The notes under the pieces were generated by a model, which saw nothing but the letters and a program-made list of their open reading frames with translations, ran no database searches and had not been told where the DNA came from. Below, piece by piece: positions 20,141 through 28,700 of a DNA stretch of 64,000 nucleotides (positions are counted from its first letter, which is position 1; each line of letters opens with the position of its first letter). This DNA comes from Sphingomonas xinjiangensis. Its GTDB lineage: Bacteria; Pseudomonadota; Alphaproteobacteria; Sphingomonadales; Sphingomonadaceae. The DNA lies in NCBI RefSeq assembly GCF_014199255.1, contig NZ_JACIJF010000002.1, positions 431,967-495,966 of the forward strand. The letters run 5' to 3'. A program made the position numbers and the translations under genes.

Positions 20141-20746
20141 ATGGAACAGAATGCATTGCAGCCGACCCGCGCGGAGACGCGGCGCGGACATTTGCTCGAA
20201 ACCGCCCGCACATTGTTCATCGAACATGGCTTCCACCAAACGGGAATGGCGCAGATCGCCACCGCCTCGGGGATCAAGGTCGGCCAGATCTATCGGGACT
20301 TTCATAGCAAGGAAGACATCATCGCTGCAATCTGTGAGCGGGACGTGTCGGATTGGCTGGAAGAGGACATGCTGGCGGCGGCGGTGGCATCCGGCGATCC
20401 CGGTGCGGTACGCGAGTGGATGGGACGCTTCCTCTCCTCCGACGAGCCGGTCGAGGAATGCAGGCTGATGAGCGAGATCGTCGCCGAAGTAGGCCGCAAT
20501 GCGCGCATCGCCGAACTCAACCGCTCCATTGACCGCCGCATCCGCAACAGCCTGTCCGCCGCACTTCAGGCGATCGCCAGTGCAAAAGGGTCGGCGGAGG
20601 ATCAGGACTCGTTGATCGACCTGATCCTGTCCCTGGGCATGGGGATCATGTTGCGGCGAAGCTTCGATCCGGATTTAAAGGTTGATCGGCTATATCGCTG
20701 GGTATCCGAGATCATCGATCAGCGGATCGGAGCGCTCGCCGCCTGA
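20141..20746 (+). CDS. TetR/AcrR-family repressor of the RND pump
   Basis: A 201-residue regulator. The N-terminal HTH reads LLETARTLFIEHGFHQTGMA then IATASGIKVGQIYRDFHSKEDII. A helical ligand domain follows, with an AcrR-like C-terminus. The ATG at 20141 has a GGAGA six to ten bases upstream; a TTG 24 bases earlier is less likely. It is divergent from mexA across 103 bases holding a GTGAG/CTCAC palindrome, so local repression of the pump is the natural reading. Confidence 0.88.
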   Translation: MEQNALQPTRAETRRGHLLETARTLFIEHGFHQTGMAQIATASGIKVGQIYRDFHSKEDIIAAICERDVSDWLEEDMLAAAVASGDPGAVREWMGRFLSSDEPVEECRLMSEIVAEVGRNARIAELNRSIDRRIRNSLSAALQAIASAKGSAEDQDSLIDLILSLGMGIMLRRSFDPDLKVDRLYRWVSEIIDQRIGALAA

Positions 20747-20791
20747 GGCGCACGCCCTTGGGTAAGGCAGCATACCCTTCTCCGCGCCTTG

Positions 20792-20817
20792 CGCCGGGAT
20801 GAGATCCGATCCCGGCG
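20792..20817. terminator. Hairpin between convergent tetR and GFA genes
   Basis: Perfect 9-base arms CGCCGGGAT and ATCCCGGCG surround an 8-base loop, centred between two converging genes. There is no long T-run on either side, but position and stability suggest a bidirectional terminator. Confidence 0.55.
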
Positions 20818-20846
20818 GCATGTTCGGCCCTTCAACGGCGCGGCCG

Positions 20847-21233
20847 CTAACGCGGCCAGGCCTCATCCCGGTCGTACACATATTGCTCCGCGTCGCTCAG
20901 CGCCGGCAGCCAGGGTTCGCGGCGCACCGTCCAGAGTTCATAGGTCGGCGTGAACCTGCCCGGTTCATCAAGCATCCCCAGATAAATCTCGACTTCGCCG
21001 TCGCTGCCCCCGAACACCGATCCGCCGCATCGCGGACAGAAGTGCCGCCCGCCATAGCTGCGGGTCTCCCCATGAACGGTGACCGCGCCCCGAGGGAAGA
21101 TCGCGGAAGCGTGGAACACCGCGCCATGATGCTTGCGGCAATCCAGGCAATGGCAAACCCCCACGCGACGGGGCCGCCCCATCGCCTCGATCCGAACGTC
21201 CCCGCACAGGCAGCCGCCAGTGAACCGGTCCAT
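20847..21233 (-). CDS. GFA-family zinc protein (glutathione-dependent formaldehyde-activating-like)
   Basis: A 128-residue protein of the GFA/Mss4-like fold. The zinc-binding cysteine pairs are in order: CLCG (about residues 8-11), CHCLDC (about 27-32) and CPRC near 67-70. The ATG at 21233 follows a GGAGG and gives MDRFTGGCLCG; the longer frame adds an unlikely 13-residue tail. Family members bind zinc, and a few act on S-hydroxymethylglutathione, but most are of unknown substrate. It is monocistronic and convergent with tetR. The cutC gene lies divergently upstream. Confidence 0.85.
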   Translation of the reverse strand: MDRFTGGCLCGDVRIEAMGRPRRVGVCHCLDCRKHHGAVFHASAIFPRGAVTVHGETRSYGGRHFCPRCGGSVFGGSDGEVEIYLGMLDEPGRFTPTYELWTVRREPWLPALSDAEQYVYDRDEAWPR

Positions 21234-21370
21234 ACCGCACCTCCACGCTTGGAATCCCGCTTTGTGTCGCACTCGCCCTTCATTCAGGCAAGCCAGTCGC
21301 CTTTTGTCGCGCCAGGTGGCAGACGGCCCGCGCGCCGAAGGTGGCGCAAGTCTGTTCGTCGGGGATCGAG

Positions 21371-22129
21371 ATGCTCGAAGTGTGCGTGGAAACCGTTGAC
21401 GGGATCGCGGCGGCGGTGAGCGGCGGCGCGGATCGGATCGAGCTTTGCTCGGCGCTGGCGCTGGGCGGCATCACTCCGCCACACGCGCTGATTCGCCAGG
21501 CGGCGCTCGCACCAATCGCCGTGCACCTGCTCGCCCGCCCGCGCGACGGCAATTTCCGCTATGCCGCCGGAGAGGCGGCGCTGGTCGCCGAGGATATCCG
21601 CGACGCCGCACAAGCCGGGTTGGATGGCGTGGTGATCGGCGCCAGCGACGCGTCGGGCGCGCTCGACGCAACCCTGCTGTCGGCCTGGGTCGCGCATGCC
21701 CGTGCCGAGGGCGAGAAGCGGCGCCGCCCGCTGTCGCTGACGCTGCATCGCGCCTTTGATCTGTGCCCGGACCTGCTCGACGCGATGGAAACCGCCATCG
21801 CCCTGGGCTTCGACCGTATCCTGACCTCTGGCGGGCAACCCCGCGCCGTGGACGCACTCGACACGCTGAGCGCCCTGGTCGCGCGCGCGAAGAACCGCAT
21901 CATCATCCTTCCCGGCAGCGGCGTGGATGCCGCCAACGTGTCCGCCATCCTGGCCACCGGCGCGCGCGAAGTGCACGCATCGTGCCGCAGCGCGGCGGGC
22001 GGCGCCAGCGAGGCGGAGCAGCGTTTCGGCTTTCAAAACGGCCCTGCGATGCATACCGATGTCGCCAAGGTATCGGCGCTTTGCACGCAGCTGAGGCGGC
22101 ATGAGACCTTGAACAGTACCAATATATAA
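21371..22129 (+). CDS. cutC: CutC-family TIM-barrel protein
   Basis: A 252-residue CutC protein of full length. Typical segments are MLEVCVETVDGIAAAVSGGADRIELC at the start (written in part), ARPRDGNFRY, LHRAFDLCPD, RILTSGGQPRA and REVHASCRSA. The ATG at 21371 gives the standard N-terminus; a GTG 30 bases upstream is less likely. CutC was named for copper tolerance in E. coli, but that role has been questioned. Here it lies 38 bases before the GlcNAc catabolic genes on the same strand, which suggests a sugar-related job. A GlcNAc-regulon-like motif overlaps its 3' end. Confidence 0.88.
   Translation: MLEVCVETVDGIAAAVSGGADRIELCSALALGGITPPHALIRQAALAPIAVHLLARPRDGNFRYAAGEAALVAEDIRDAAQAGLDGVVIGASDASGALDATLLSAWVAHARAEGEKRRRPLSLTLHRAFDLCPDLLDAMETAIALGFDRILTSGGQPRAVDALDTLSALVARAKNRIIILPGSGVDAANVSAILATGAREVHASCRSAAGGASEAEQRFGFQNGPAMHTDVAKVSALCTQLRRHETLNSTNI
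22118..22127. promoter_or_regulatory. Candidate GntR/NagR site before nagB-II
   Basis: ACCAATATAT overlaps the end of cutC and ends 40 bases upstream of nagB-II. Its first 9 bases are the complement of TATATTGGT, the core found twice between the GntR gene and the GH20 gene (33735 and 33835). This is the main sequence link between the two loci. Confidence 0.5.
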
Positions 22130-22167
22130 CTTAACCCTGACGCCAGACGTAACGAAAGAACGAGGCG

Positions 22168-23217
22168 ATGGGGGCTGAGCAGCAGATGACCGCAAACGGC
22201 GCGACGCTGATGAAAAGCGAAGCGGCCGAAGCAGCGGAAGTGGTGCGGCGGCTGGTGGCCGCCAATGGCCCGCCGCTCGCGGCGCTTGGCCAGATATTGC
22301 GAGCAAATCCGCCCGCGCGGATCGTCACCTGCGCGCGCGGATCGTCCGACCATGCCGCAAGCTATGGCAAATATCTGATCGAAACGCTGATCGGCATTCC
22401 AGTGGCTTCGGCCGCGCCCTCGGTCGCGTCGGTGTTCGCCGCGCCGGTGGCGCCGGGCAGCGCGTTGTGCATCGCCATCTCGCAAAGCGGGCGCAGCCCC
22501 GACCTGCTCGCCACGGTGAAGGCGCACCAGGAATCGGGCGCCTATGTCGTCGCGTTCGTCAACGACGAAACCTCGCCGCTGGCCGAGCTGGCCGACAGCT
22601 GTATCGGGCTGAAGGCCGGTCCCGAGCGGTCGGTGGCGGCGACCAAATCCTATATCGCCTCGCTGGTCGCCTTCGTCGCGTTGGTGTCGCAATGGGCGCA
22701 GGACGATGCGTTGCAAGCCGCGCTGACAGCGCTGCCGGAGCAGCTGGAGCAGGCATGCGCGCTGGATTGGACCGCGGCGGTCGACATGCTGCGCGACGCC
22801 AGCAACCTGTTCGTGATCGGGCGCGGCTACAGCTTTGGCATCGCCCAGGAGGCGGCACTGAAGTTCAAGGAAACCTGTGGCCTGCATGCCGAGGCGTTCA
22901 GCGCCGCCGAAGTGCGCCACGGGCCGATGGCGATCGTCGGCGCGGGCTTTCCGGTGCTGGCCTTTGCGACTTCCGACGCGGCTGGTGACAGCGTGCGCGA
23001 GGCGGCGGCCGAGTTCGCCGGACGGGAGGCGCATATGTGCCTGGCCGATGCGCGCGGCGGCGGCAACGGCAACCTTCCCGCCCTGCCCGGCCATCCGGCG
23101 ATCGAGCCGATCCTGATGGTGCAGAGCTTCTACCACATGGCAAATGCGCTATCGCTGGCACGCGGGCATGATCCCGACCGGCCACTCTACCTTAAGAAGG
23201 TGACCGAGACACGATGA
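22168..23217 (+). CDS. nagB-II: SIS-domain glucosamine-6-phosphate deaminase (NagB-II/AgaS-like)
   Basis: A 349-residue protein with two SIS domains and no amidotransferase domain. SIS motifs are CARGSSDHAA (about 53-62), AISQSGRSPD (about 105-114) and GRGYSFGIAQEAALK (second domain). EVRHGPMA is the usual active-site segment of GlmS-like isomerases and NagB-II. In non-enteric proteobacteria this family replaces NagB and converts GlcN-6-P to fructose-6-P and ammonia. It is first of a run nagB-II, nagA, nagF, nagE and overlaps nagA by 4 bases. The same four functions cluster in Pseudomonas nag loci. Confidence 0.88.
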   Translation: MGAEQQMTANGATLMKSEAAEAAEVVRRLVAANGPPLAALGQILRANPPARIVTCARGSSDHAASYGKYLIETLIGIPVASAAPSVASVFAAPVAPGSALCIAISQSGRSPDLLATVKAHQESGAYVVAFVNDETSPLAELADSCIGLKAGPERSVAATKSYIASLVAFVALVSQWAQDDALQAALTALPEQLEQACALDWTAAVDMLRDASNLFVIGRGYSFGIAQEAALKFKETCGLHAEAFSAAEVRHGPMAIVGAGFPVLAFATSDAAGDSVREAAAEFAGREAHMCLADARGGGNGNLPALPGHPAIEPILMVQSFYHMANALSLARGHDPDRPLYLKKVTETR

Positions 23218-24347
23218 GCGCGATCCGCTTCACCAACGGGCACATCGTCACGCCGGCAGGCGTGCGCGATGCCGCAACGCTCAGCGTCGAAGGCGGGCTG
23301 ATCGTCGCGATCTCGGGCGACGCGCCGGCACCCGAGACCGTCGACCTGGATGGGGGCTGGATCGTTCCCGGCTTCATCGACACGCAAGTCAATGGCGGCG
23401 GCGGCGTGCTGTTCAACGACGCGCCGACGGTTGAGGGCATCGCCGCGATCGGCCGGGCGCACGCGCCTTATGGCACGACCGGCTTCCTGCCGACGCTGAT
23501 CAGCGATACCGCCGAAATGATCGCCAAGGCGCTCGACGCCACCGATGCCGCGATCGAGGCGGGCGTGCCCGGCGTGATCGGGGTGCATATCGAAGGGCCG
23601 ATCATCAACGTGACCCGCAAGGGCATCCACGATCCCTCCAAGTTCCGCGGGCTGGACGAGGACCTGATCGCGCTGCTGACCAGGCCGCGGCGCGGCAAGG
23701 TGATGCTGACGCTCGCGCCGGAGCGCGTGTCGCTCGACGACATCCGCCGCCTGCATGCCGCCGGCGTGATCCTGAGCATCGGCCATAGCGATGCCGATTA
23801 CGACACTGCCAAGGCAGCGATCGAAGCGGGCATGACGGGCGTCACGCACCTGTTCAACGCGATGTCGCCCCTGCAGCACCGCGCGCCGGGCGTGGCGGGC
23901 GCGGCGATCGAGGATCAGGGCATCTATTGCGGGCTGATCCTGGATGGCTTCCACGTGCATGACGCGGCGGTGCGGATCGCGGTCAATGCACGGCCGCACG
24001 ACCGCTTCCTGCTGGTCACCGATGCGATGCCTTCTGTCGGCACCGACATGGACTCGTTCGATCTGCACGGCCGCCACATCCGCGTGGACGGCGGACGCTT
24101 GCTTGGCGAAGACGGCACGCTCGCCGGATCGTCGCTCGACATGGCCGGTGCGTTCCGCCACGCGGTGACTCGCATCGGCCTGTCGCATGCCGATGCCGCC
24201 GCGATGGCCGCCACCAGCCCCGCCGCCTTTCTCGGCCTGAGCAATGAGCGCGGTGCGCTTGCGCCTGGGCTCGTCGCCGACTGGGTTCAGTTGACACGGG
24301 ATCTTCAGCCCGTCGACACTTGGATCGCCGGCGACCGCGCCGCCTGA
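23214..24347 (+). CDS. nagA: N-acetylglucosamine-6-phosphate deacetylase
   Basis: A 377-residue amidohydrolase of full length. Signatures are PGFIDTQVNGGGGV, the metal-site HIEGP, GHSDADYDTA, THLFNAMSPLQHR and VTDAMPS with the catalytic Asp. It removes acetate from GlcNAc-6-P in the cytoplasm, making GlcN-6-P for NagB-II. Its start overlaps the nagB-II stop by 4 bases. The stop lies 36 bases before the proposed CTG start of the PTS gene. Confidence 0.95.
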   Translation: MSAIRFTNGHIVTPAGVRDAATLSVEGGLIVAISGDAPAPETVDLDGGWIVPGFIDTQVNGGGGVLFNDAPTVEGIAAIGRAHAPYGTTGFLPTLISDTAEMIAKALDATDAAIEAGVPGVIGVHIEGPIINVTRKGIHDPSKFRGLDEDLIALLTRPRRGKVMLTLAPERVSLDDIRRLHAAGVILSIGHSDADYDTAKAAIEAGMTGVTHLFNAMSPLQHRAPGVAGAAIEDQGIYCGLILDGFHVHDAAVRIAVNARPHDRFLLVTDAMPSVGTDMDSFDLHGRHIRVDGGRLLGEDGTLAGSSLDMAGAFRHAVTRIGLSHADAAAMAATSPAAFLGLSNERGALAPGLVADWVQLTRDLQPVDTWIAGDRAA

Positions 24348-24372
24348 CCCCGCCCGCTTGACCCCCGTCCCC

Positions 24373-24386
24373 GGAGACTAGCCCTG
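24373..24386 (+). promoter_or_regulatory. Shine-Dalgarno and CTG start of nagF
   Basis: GGAG at 24373-24376 is followed, after 7 bases, by CTG at 24384-24386. No ATG, GTG or TTG in this frame precedes the conserved N-terminal strand of the IIA domain. The first ATG (24507) would delete it. CTG is therefore the best start. Confidence 0.6.
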
Positions 24387-26933
24387 AGCACGATCGCGCC
24401 GCCCCTCCCCGACGACGTTGCCGGGGCGACTCTCACCATCGGCGCGCCCCTGGCCGGCTGGCTTTCCGGGCTGGAAGAAGTCGCCGACCCCGTCTTTGCC
24501 CAGCGCATGCTGGGCGACGGTGTCGCGATCGATCCGACTGGCGATTGTCTATACGCCCCATGTGACGGCGAAGTGACGGTTCTTCAGCCGAGCGGTCATG
24601 CGATCACGGTTCTTGCTGCGGACGGCGCGGAGATCCTGATGCATATCGGGCTCGACACAGTGGCGCTAAAGGGCGTCGGCTTCAGCCCCTGCGTCCAGGT
24701 GGGCGACCGCGTGCGCAAGGGCGATCCGCTGATCCGGTTCGATCTCGACGCGGTGGTGTGCGGCGCTCCTTCGGCGGCGACCCCGGTGGTGCTGCTGGAA
24801 ACGCCCGGCTACACGCTGGCCCGCGCGCGGGCGGACGGCCTGGTCGAGGCCGGCGAGACGATCTTCACGCTGCACCCCGCCGCGGCCGGTGCCGCCGAAG
24901 TGAAGGCGGCGAGCGGCGGTGAGACCGTCGAGCGCACGGTCGTAGTGCCGCTGGCGCATGGCATCCATGCCCGTCCGGCGGCGCGCGTCCGCGATGCGCT
25001 GTTCGGGTTCTCGGCTGAAGTCACGCTGGCCAAAGCGGGCCGAAGCGCCAGCGCGCGCAGCCCGGTCGGCCTGCTGACGCTGGGGATCGGCTTTGGCGAC
25101 GAGATCGTCGTCGCCGCGCAAGGGTCCGATGCGGCCGAAGCCGTGGCTGCCCTCGCCGCGCTGATCGAAAGCGGCATGGGCGAGAAGGGCCACGCCCCCG
25201 CCCCCGCCCAGGTCACGGCGGTTGCCGCCGCGCCGGCGCTCACCGTTCTACCCGCGGATGGGAAGCTGCCCGGTGTCACCGCCGCGCCAGGTCTCTCGGT
25301 CGGGCATGCGCGCCGGTTCAAGCTCGCCGAGATCGAAGTCGATCCTGCCGGCACAGGCGTTGCCGAGGAGCAGGCACGGTTCGACGCCGCACGCGCCACG
25401 CTGGCCGAGCGGCTCGAGCGCGAAGCGCGGCACGCGCACGGCGCGCAGCGGGCGATCGTGGAAGCGCACCGCGCCCTGCTCGACGATGCCGGGCTGCTGG
25501 GCGGCGCCGCGGCGGCGATCCGCGGCGGTGCCAGTGCCGGCCATGGCTGGCGCGAGGCGATCCGCCCCCAGGCCGACGCGCTGCGTGCCTCCGGCAACGG
25601 CCGGATGGCCGAGCGCGCCGACGATCTGCTCGATCTGGAGCGTCGCTTGCTGCTGGTTCTGGCAGGCCGCGAGGACACGCCGCTCACGCTCCCGCCCGAG
25701 ACGATCCTCCTGGCCGAGGATCTGCTGCCCTCGCAGCTGATGGCGCTCGACCGCGCCCATGTCGTCGGCATCTGCGTCGAACGGGGCGGCCCGACCTCGC
25801 ACGTCGCGATCCTCGCGGCGAGCATGGGGTTGCCGACGCTGGTCGCGCTCGGCCCGGTGCTGCGCCAAGTCGAGGAAGGCACGGCGCTGATCCTCGACGC
25901 GGGACTGGCACATCTCCATGTCGCGCCCGATGGGGACGCGCTGGGTGCCGCGCGGCAAACCGTTGCAGAGCGTCAGGCCCGCCGCACGGCTGCCAAAGCG
26001 GCAGCCGACAAGACCTGCCACATGGCCGATGGCACCCGGATCGAAGTGTTCGCCAATCTGGGCTCGGTTGCCGATGCCGAGCTGGCAATGGCGAACGGCG
26101 CCGAGGGATCGGGGCTGCTGCGCACCGAGTTCCTGTTCCTCGACCGCGACACCGCGCCCAGCGTCGCCGAACAGACCGCCGACTATCAGGCGATCGCCGA
26201 CGTGCTCGCCGGCCGTCCGCTGATCGTCCGGCTGCTCGACATCGGCGGCGACAAGCCGGCGCCCTATCTGCCGATCCCGGCAGAGGAGAATCCGGCGCTG
26301 GGCTTGCGCGGGATTCGCGTCGGTTTCGCGCATCCGCAGCTGCTTGAGGATCAAATTCGCGCGATTCTGTCGGTAAAACCGCTCGGTCAGTGCCGGATCA
26401 TGGTCCCCATGATCGCCGGGGTGGACGAACTCCGCCGCGTCCGCGCGGTGCTCGAGCGTGTCCAGGCCGATTTCGACGTCGACCAGATAGTCGAGTTGGG
26501 CGTCATGGTCGAAACTCCCGCCGCCGCGGTAACCGCCGATCTCCTCGCCGCGGAAGCCGACTTCCTGTCGATCGGCACCAATGATCTGACGCAATATGCC
26601 CTGGCGATGGACCGCGGCAACGCCGCCGTCGCCGGCGCCATCGATGGCCTGCACCCCTCCGTGCTGCGCATGATCGCCGAAACCGCACGCGGCGCAAGCC
26701 GTCATGGTCGCTGGACCGGCGTGTGCGGCGGGCTCGCGTCCGATCCGCTGGCGGTCCCGATTCTAGTAGGGCTGGGCGTGACCGAATTGTCGGCGACGCC
26801 AGCAATCGTGCCGGAGATCAAGGCGCTGGTATCCAGCCTAACCTTAGAGGCTGCCCGTGCCCATGCAGCCGCTGCGCTGACATGCGCGACGGCAGCCGAA
26901 GTACGCGCGCTCGCCCGGGAGTTCACTGCATGA
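24384..26933 (+). CDS. nagF: PTS IIA(Glc)-HPr-EI fusion protein for GlcNAc uptake
   Basis: An 849-residue fusion carrying three phosphotransfer proteins. IIA(Glc) spans residues 1 to about 165 (GAPLAGWLSGLEEVADPVFA, then MHIGLDTV with phospho-His87). HPr spans about 183-270 (HGIHARPAA, His195). EI spans about 285-849 (GGPTSHVAI, phospho-His473; the PEP-binding region includes LLRTEFLFLDRD and SIGTNDLTQY). Phosphate passes from PEP through EI, HPr and IIA to the IICB encoded next. The gene appears to start at CTG (GGAG 7 bases upstream); starting at the first ATG would remove 41 residues that clearly belong to IIA. It overlaps nagE by 4 bases. Pseudomonas NagF has the same domain order. Confidence 0.92.
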   Translation: MSTIAPPLPDDVAGATLTIGAPLAGWLSGLEEVADPVFAQRMLGDGVAIDPTGDCLYAPCDGEVTVLQPSGHAITVLAADGAEILMHIGLDTVALKGVGFSPCVQVGDRVRKGDPLIRFDLDAVVCGAPSAATPVVLLETPGYTLARARADGLVEAGETIFTLHPAAAGAAEVKAASGGETVERTVVVPLAHGIHARPAARVRDALFGFSAEVTLAKAGRSASARSPVGLLTLGIGFGDEIVVAAQGSDAAEAVAALAALIESGMGEKGHAPAPAQVTAVAAAPALTVLPADGKLPGVTAAPGLSVGHARRFKLAEIEVDPAGTGVAEEQARFDAARATLAERLEREARHAHGAQRAIVEAHRALLDDAGLLGGAAAAIRGGASAGHGWREAIRPQADALRASGNGRMAERADDLLDLERRLLLVLAGREDTPLTLPPETILLAEDLLPSQLMALDRAHVVGICVERGGPTSHVAILAASMGLPTLVALGPVLRQVEEGTALILDAGLAHLHVAPDGDALGAARQTVAERQARRTAAKAAADKTCHMADGTRIEVFANLGSVADAELAMANGAEGSGLLRTEFLFLDRDTAPSVAEQTADYQAIADVLAGRPLIVRLLDIGGDKPAPYLPIPAEENPALGLRGIRVGFAHPQLLEDQIRAILSVKPLGQCRIMVPMIAGVDELRRVRAVLERVQADFDVDQIVELGVMVETPAAAVTADLLAAEADFLSIGTNDLTQYALAMDRGNAAVAGAIDGLHPSVLRMIAETARGASRHGRWTGVCGGLASDPLAVPILVGLGVTELSATPAIVPEIKALVSSLTLEAARAHAAAALTCATAAEVRALAREFTA

Positions 26934-28639
26934 AGTCGATCCTGGAGATGCTCCAGCCGCTGGGCCGCGCGCTGATGCTGCCCATCGCGGTTCTGCCCGT
27001 CGCCGGCCTGCTGCTGCGCCTAGGGCAGCCTGACCTGCTCGACATCGCATTCCTCAGCGCAGCGGGCGACGCCCTGTTCTCGCATCTCGGGCTGTTGTTC
27101 GCGATCGGCGTGGCCACCGGTTATGCCAAGGACGGCAACGGCGCGGCGCCGCTTGCCGGCATCGTCTGCTTCCTGGTCGCAACGGAATCCGCCAAGGTGC
27201 TGATGAGCGTTCCCGCAGATATCGGCGCGGGCCTCGCCGGTCCCACCCTCGACGTGACGGTCGCCGCGTGGAAGGCTAAGGCGATCTCGCGCCTCGACGT
27301 GCCGATCGGCATCATCTCGGGGCTGATCGGCGGAACGTTCTACAATCGCTTCTCGACGATCAAGCTGCCGGAATATCTCGCCTTCTTCGGCGGCCGTCGC
27401 TTCGTTCCGATTGTCAGCGGTGTGGCGGGCCTGCTCCTTGCGCTGCTCGTCGGCCTCGGCTTCTCGCATCTGAGCGCCGGCATCGACGGGATCGGCCATG
27501 GCATCGGGCGCGCGGGCGGCTTCGGGCTGTTCCTGTTCGGCCTGCTTAACCGGCTGCTTCTCGTGACGGGGCTCCACCACATCCTCAACAACGTGTTCTG
27601 GTTCGTCCAGGGCGACTTCAACGGCGCGAATGGCGATCTGCGCCGCTTCTTCGCGGGCGATCCCGAAGCGGGCGCGTTCATGGCCGGCTTCTTCCCGGTG
27701 ATGATGTTCGGCCTGCCTGCGGCGTGCCTCGCCATGTACCGTGCGGCCTTGCCGGACCGGCGCAAGGCGGTTGGCGGCCTGTTGCTCAGCTTGGCGCTCA
27801 CCGCTCTGCTCACCGGCGTAACCGAGCCGATCGAGTTCAGCTTCATGTTCCTCGCGCCCGCGCTCTACGCGGTGCACGCGGTGCTCACCGGCGCGGCGAT
27901 GGTGATCATGGACCTGCTCGGCGTGAAGCTCGGCTTCGGCTTTTCGGCAGGCCTGTTCGATTATGTACTGAATTACGGCAAAGCGACCCGCCCGCTGCTG
28001 CTGCTGCCCGTCGGCGCGCTGTACTTCGCGCTGTATTACGGCATCTTCAGCTTCGCCATCCGCCGCTTCAACCTGCAGACGCCCGGACGTGAGCCCGAGG
28101 CTGCTCCAGTGGCCGAGGCGGCGATTGCCGGCGAGCGCGGCGCAGCCTTTGCACGAGCGCTGGGCGGCGCGGCGAACCTAACCAGCGTCAACGCCTGCAC
28201 CACCCGCCTGCGGCTGATGGTGGCCGACCAGGCGCAGGTCGATGAAGCCGCGCTCAAGGCGCTCGGCGCGCGCGGTATCATCAAGCCTTCGGCACATGCG
28301 TTGCAGGTTGTGCTCGGCCCCATTGCGGACTCGGTCGCGGTTGAGATCCGGGACGCGCTGGCGGTCGGCGGCGGCGCTCTAGCGGCGGTAACGTCAGCAG
28401 CGCCGTCCGCTCGGAGCGCGGTGCTCACCCCGGCAGCGCTGACCGCACTCGGCGGAGCCGACAATGTTCGCGGCACAAGCGTGCACGGCACCCGCGTGCG
28501 CATATCCGTGAACGACCCGTCTGCGGCATCCGAGGCAGCGCTGGCTGGGCTGCGCGTGCGATCGGTTGCCCGTCTGGACGCCGGAGTGATCCATCTTCTC
28601 CTTGCGCCCGGCGACACCAACGCGGTGCTGGCAGGCTGA
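26930..28639 (+). CDS. nagE: GlcNAc-specific PTS permease IICB with a second, Cys-less IIB-like domain
   Basis: A 569-residue PTS permease. The IIC membrane part covers about residues 1-375, with GLHHILNNVFWFVQGDFNGA and TGVTEPIEFSFMFLAP as glucose/GlcNAc-family marks. IIB follows with active-site Cys423 in NACTTRLRL. A second IIB-like domain (about 507-569) opens LGGADNVRGTSVHGTRVRI and aligns without gaps to the first domain's opening, but His519 occupies the Cys position. It should import GlcNAc as GlcNAc-6-P. Neighbouring nagA, nagB-II and the hexosaminidase argue for GlcNAc rather than glucose. ATG start overlaps nagF (ATGA). Confidence 0.92.
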   Translation: MKSILEMLQPLGRALMLPIAVLPVAGLLLRLGQPDLLDIAFLSAAGDALFSHLGLLFAIGVATGYAKDGNGAAPLAGIVCFLVATESAKVLMSVPADIGAGLAGPTLDVTVAAWKAKAISRLDVPIGIISGLIGGTFYNRFSTIKLPEYLAFFGGRRFVPIVSGVAGLLLALLVGLGFSHLSAGIDGIGHGIGRAGGFGLFLFGLLNRLLLVTGLHHILNNVFWFVQGDFNGANGDLRRFFAGDPEAGAFMAGFFPVMMFGLPAACLAMYRAALPDRRKAVGGLLLSLALTALLTGVTEPIEFSFMFLAPALYAVHAVLTGAAMVIMDLLGVKLGFGFSAGLFDYVLNYGKATRPLLLLPVGALYFALYYGIFSFAIRRFNLQTPGREPEAAPVAEAAIAGERGAAFARALGGAANLTSVNACTTRLRLMVADQAQVDEAALKALGARGIIKPSAHALQVVLGPIADSVAVEIRDALAVGGGALAAVTSAAPSARSAVLTPAALTALGGADNVRGTSVHGTRVRISVNDPSAASEAALAGLRVRSVARLDAGVIHLLLAPGDTNAVLAG

Positions 28640-28700
28640 AGCCTGCCTCCGTCAACCACCCCTCATCTTCCGCTCATTGGGGGCGGGTCCATGGAGAGTC

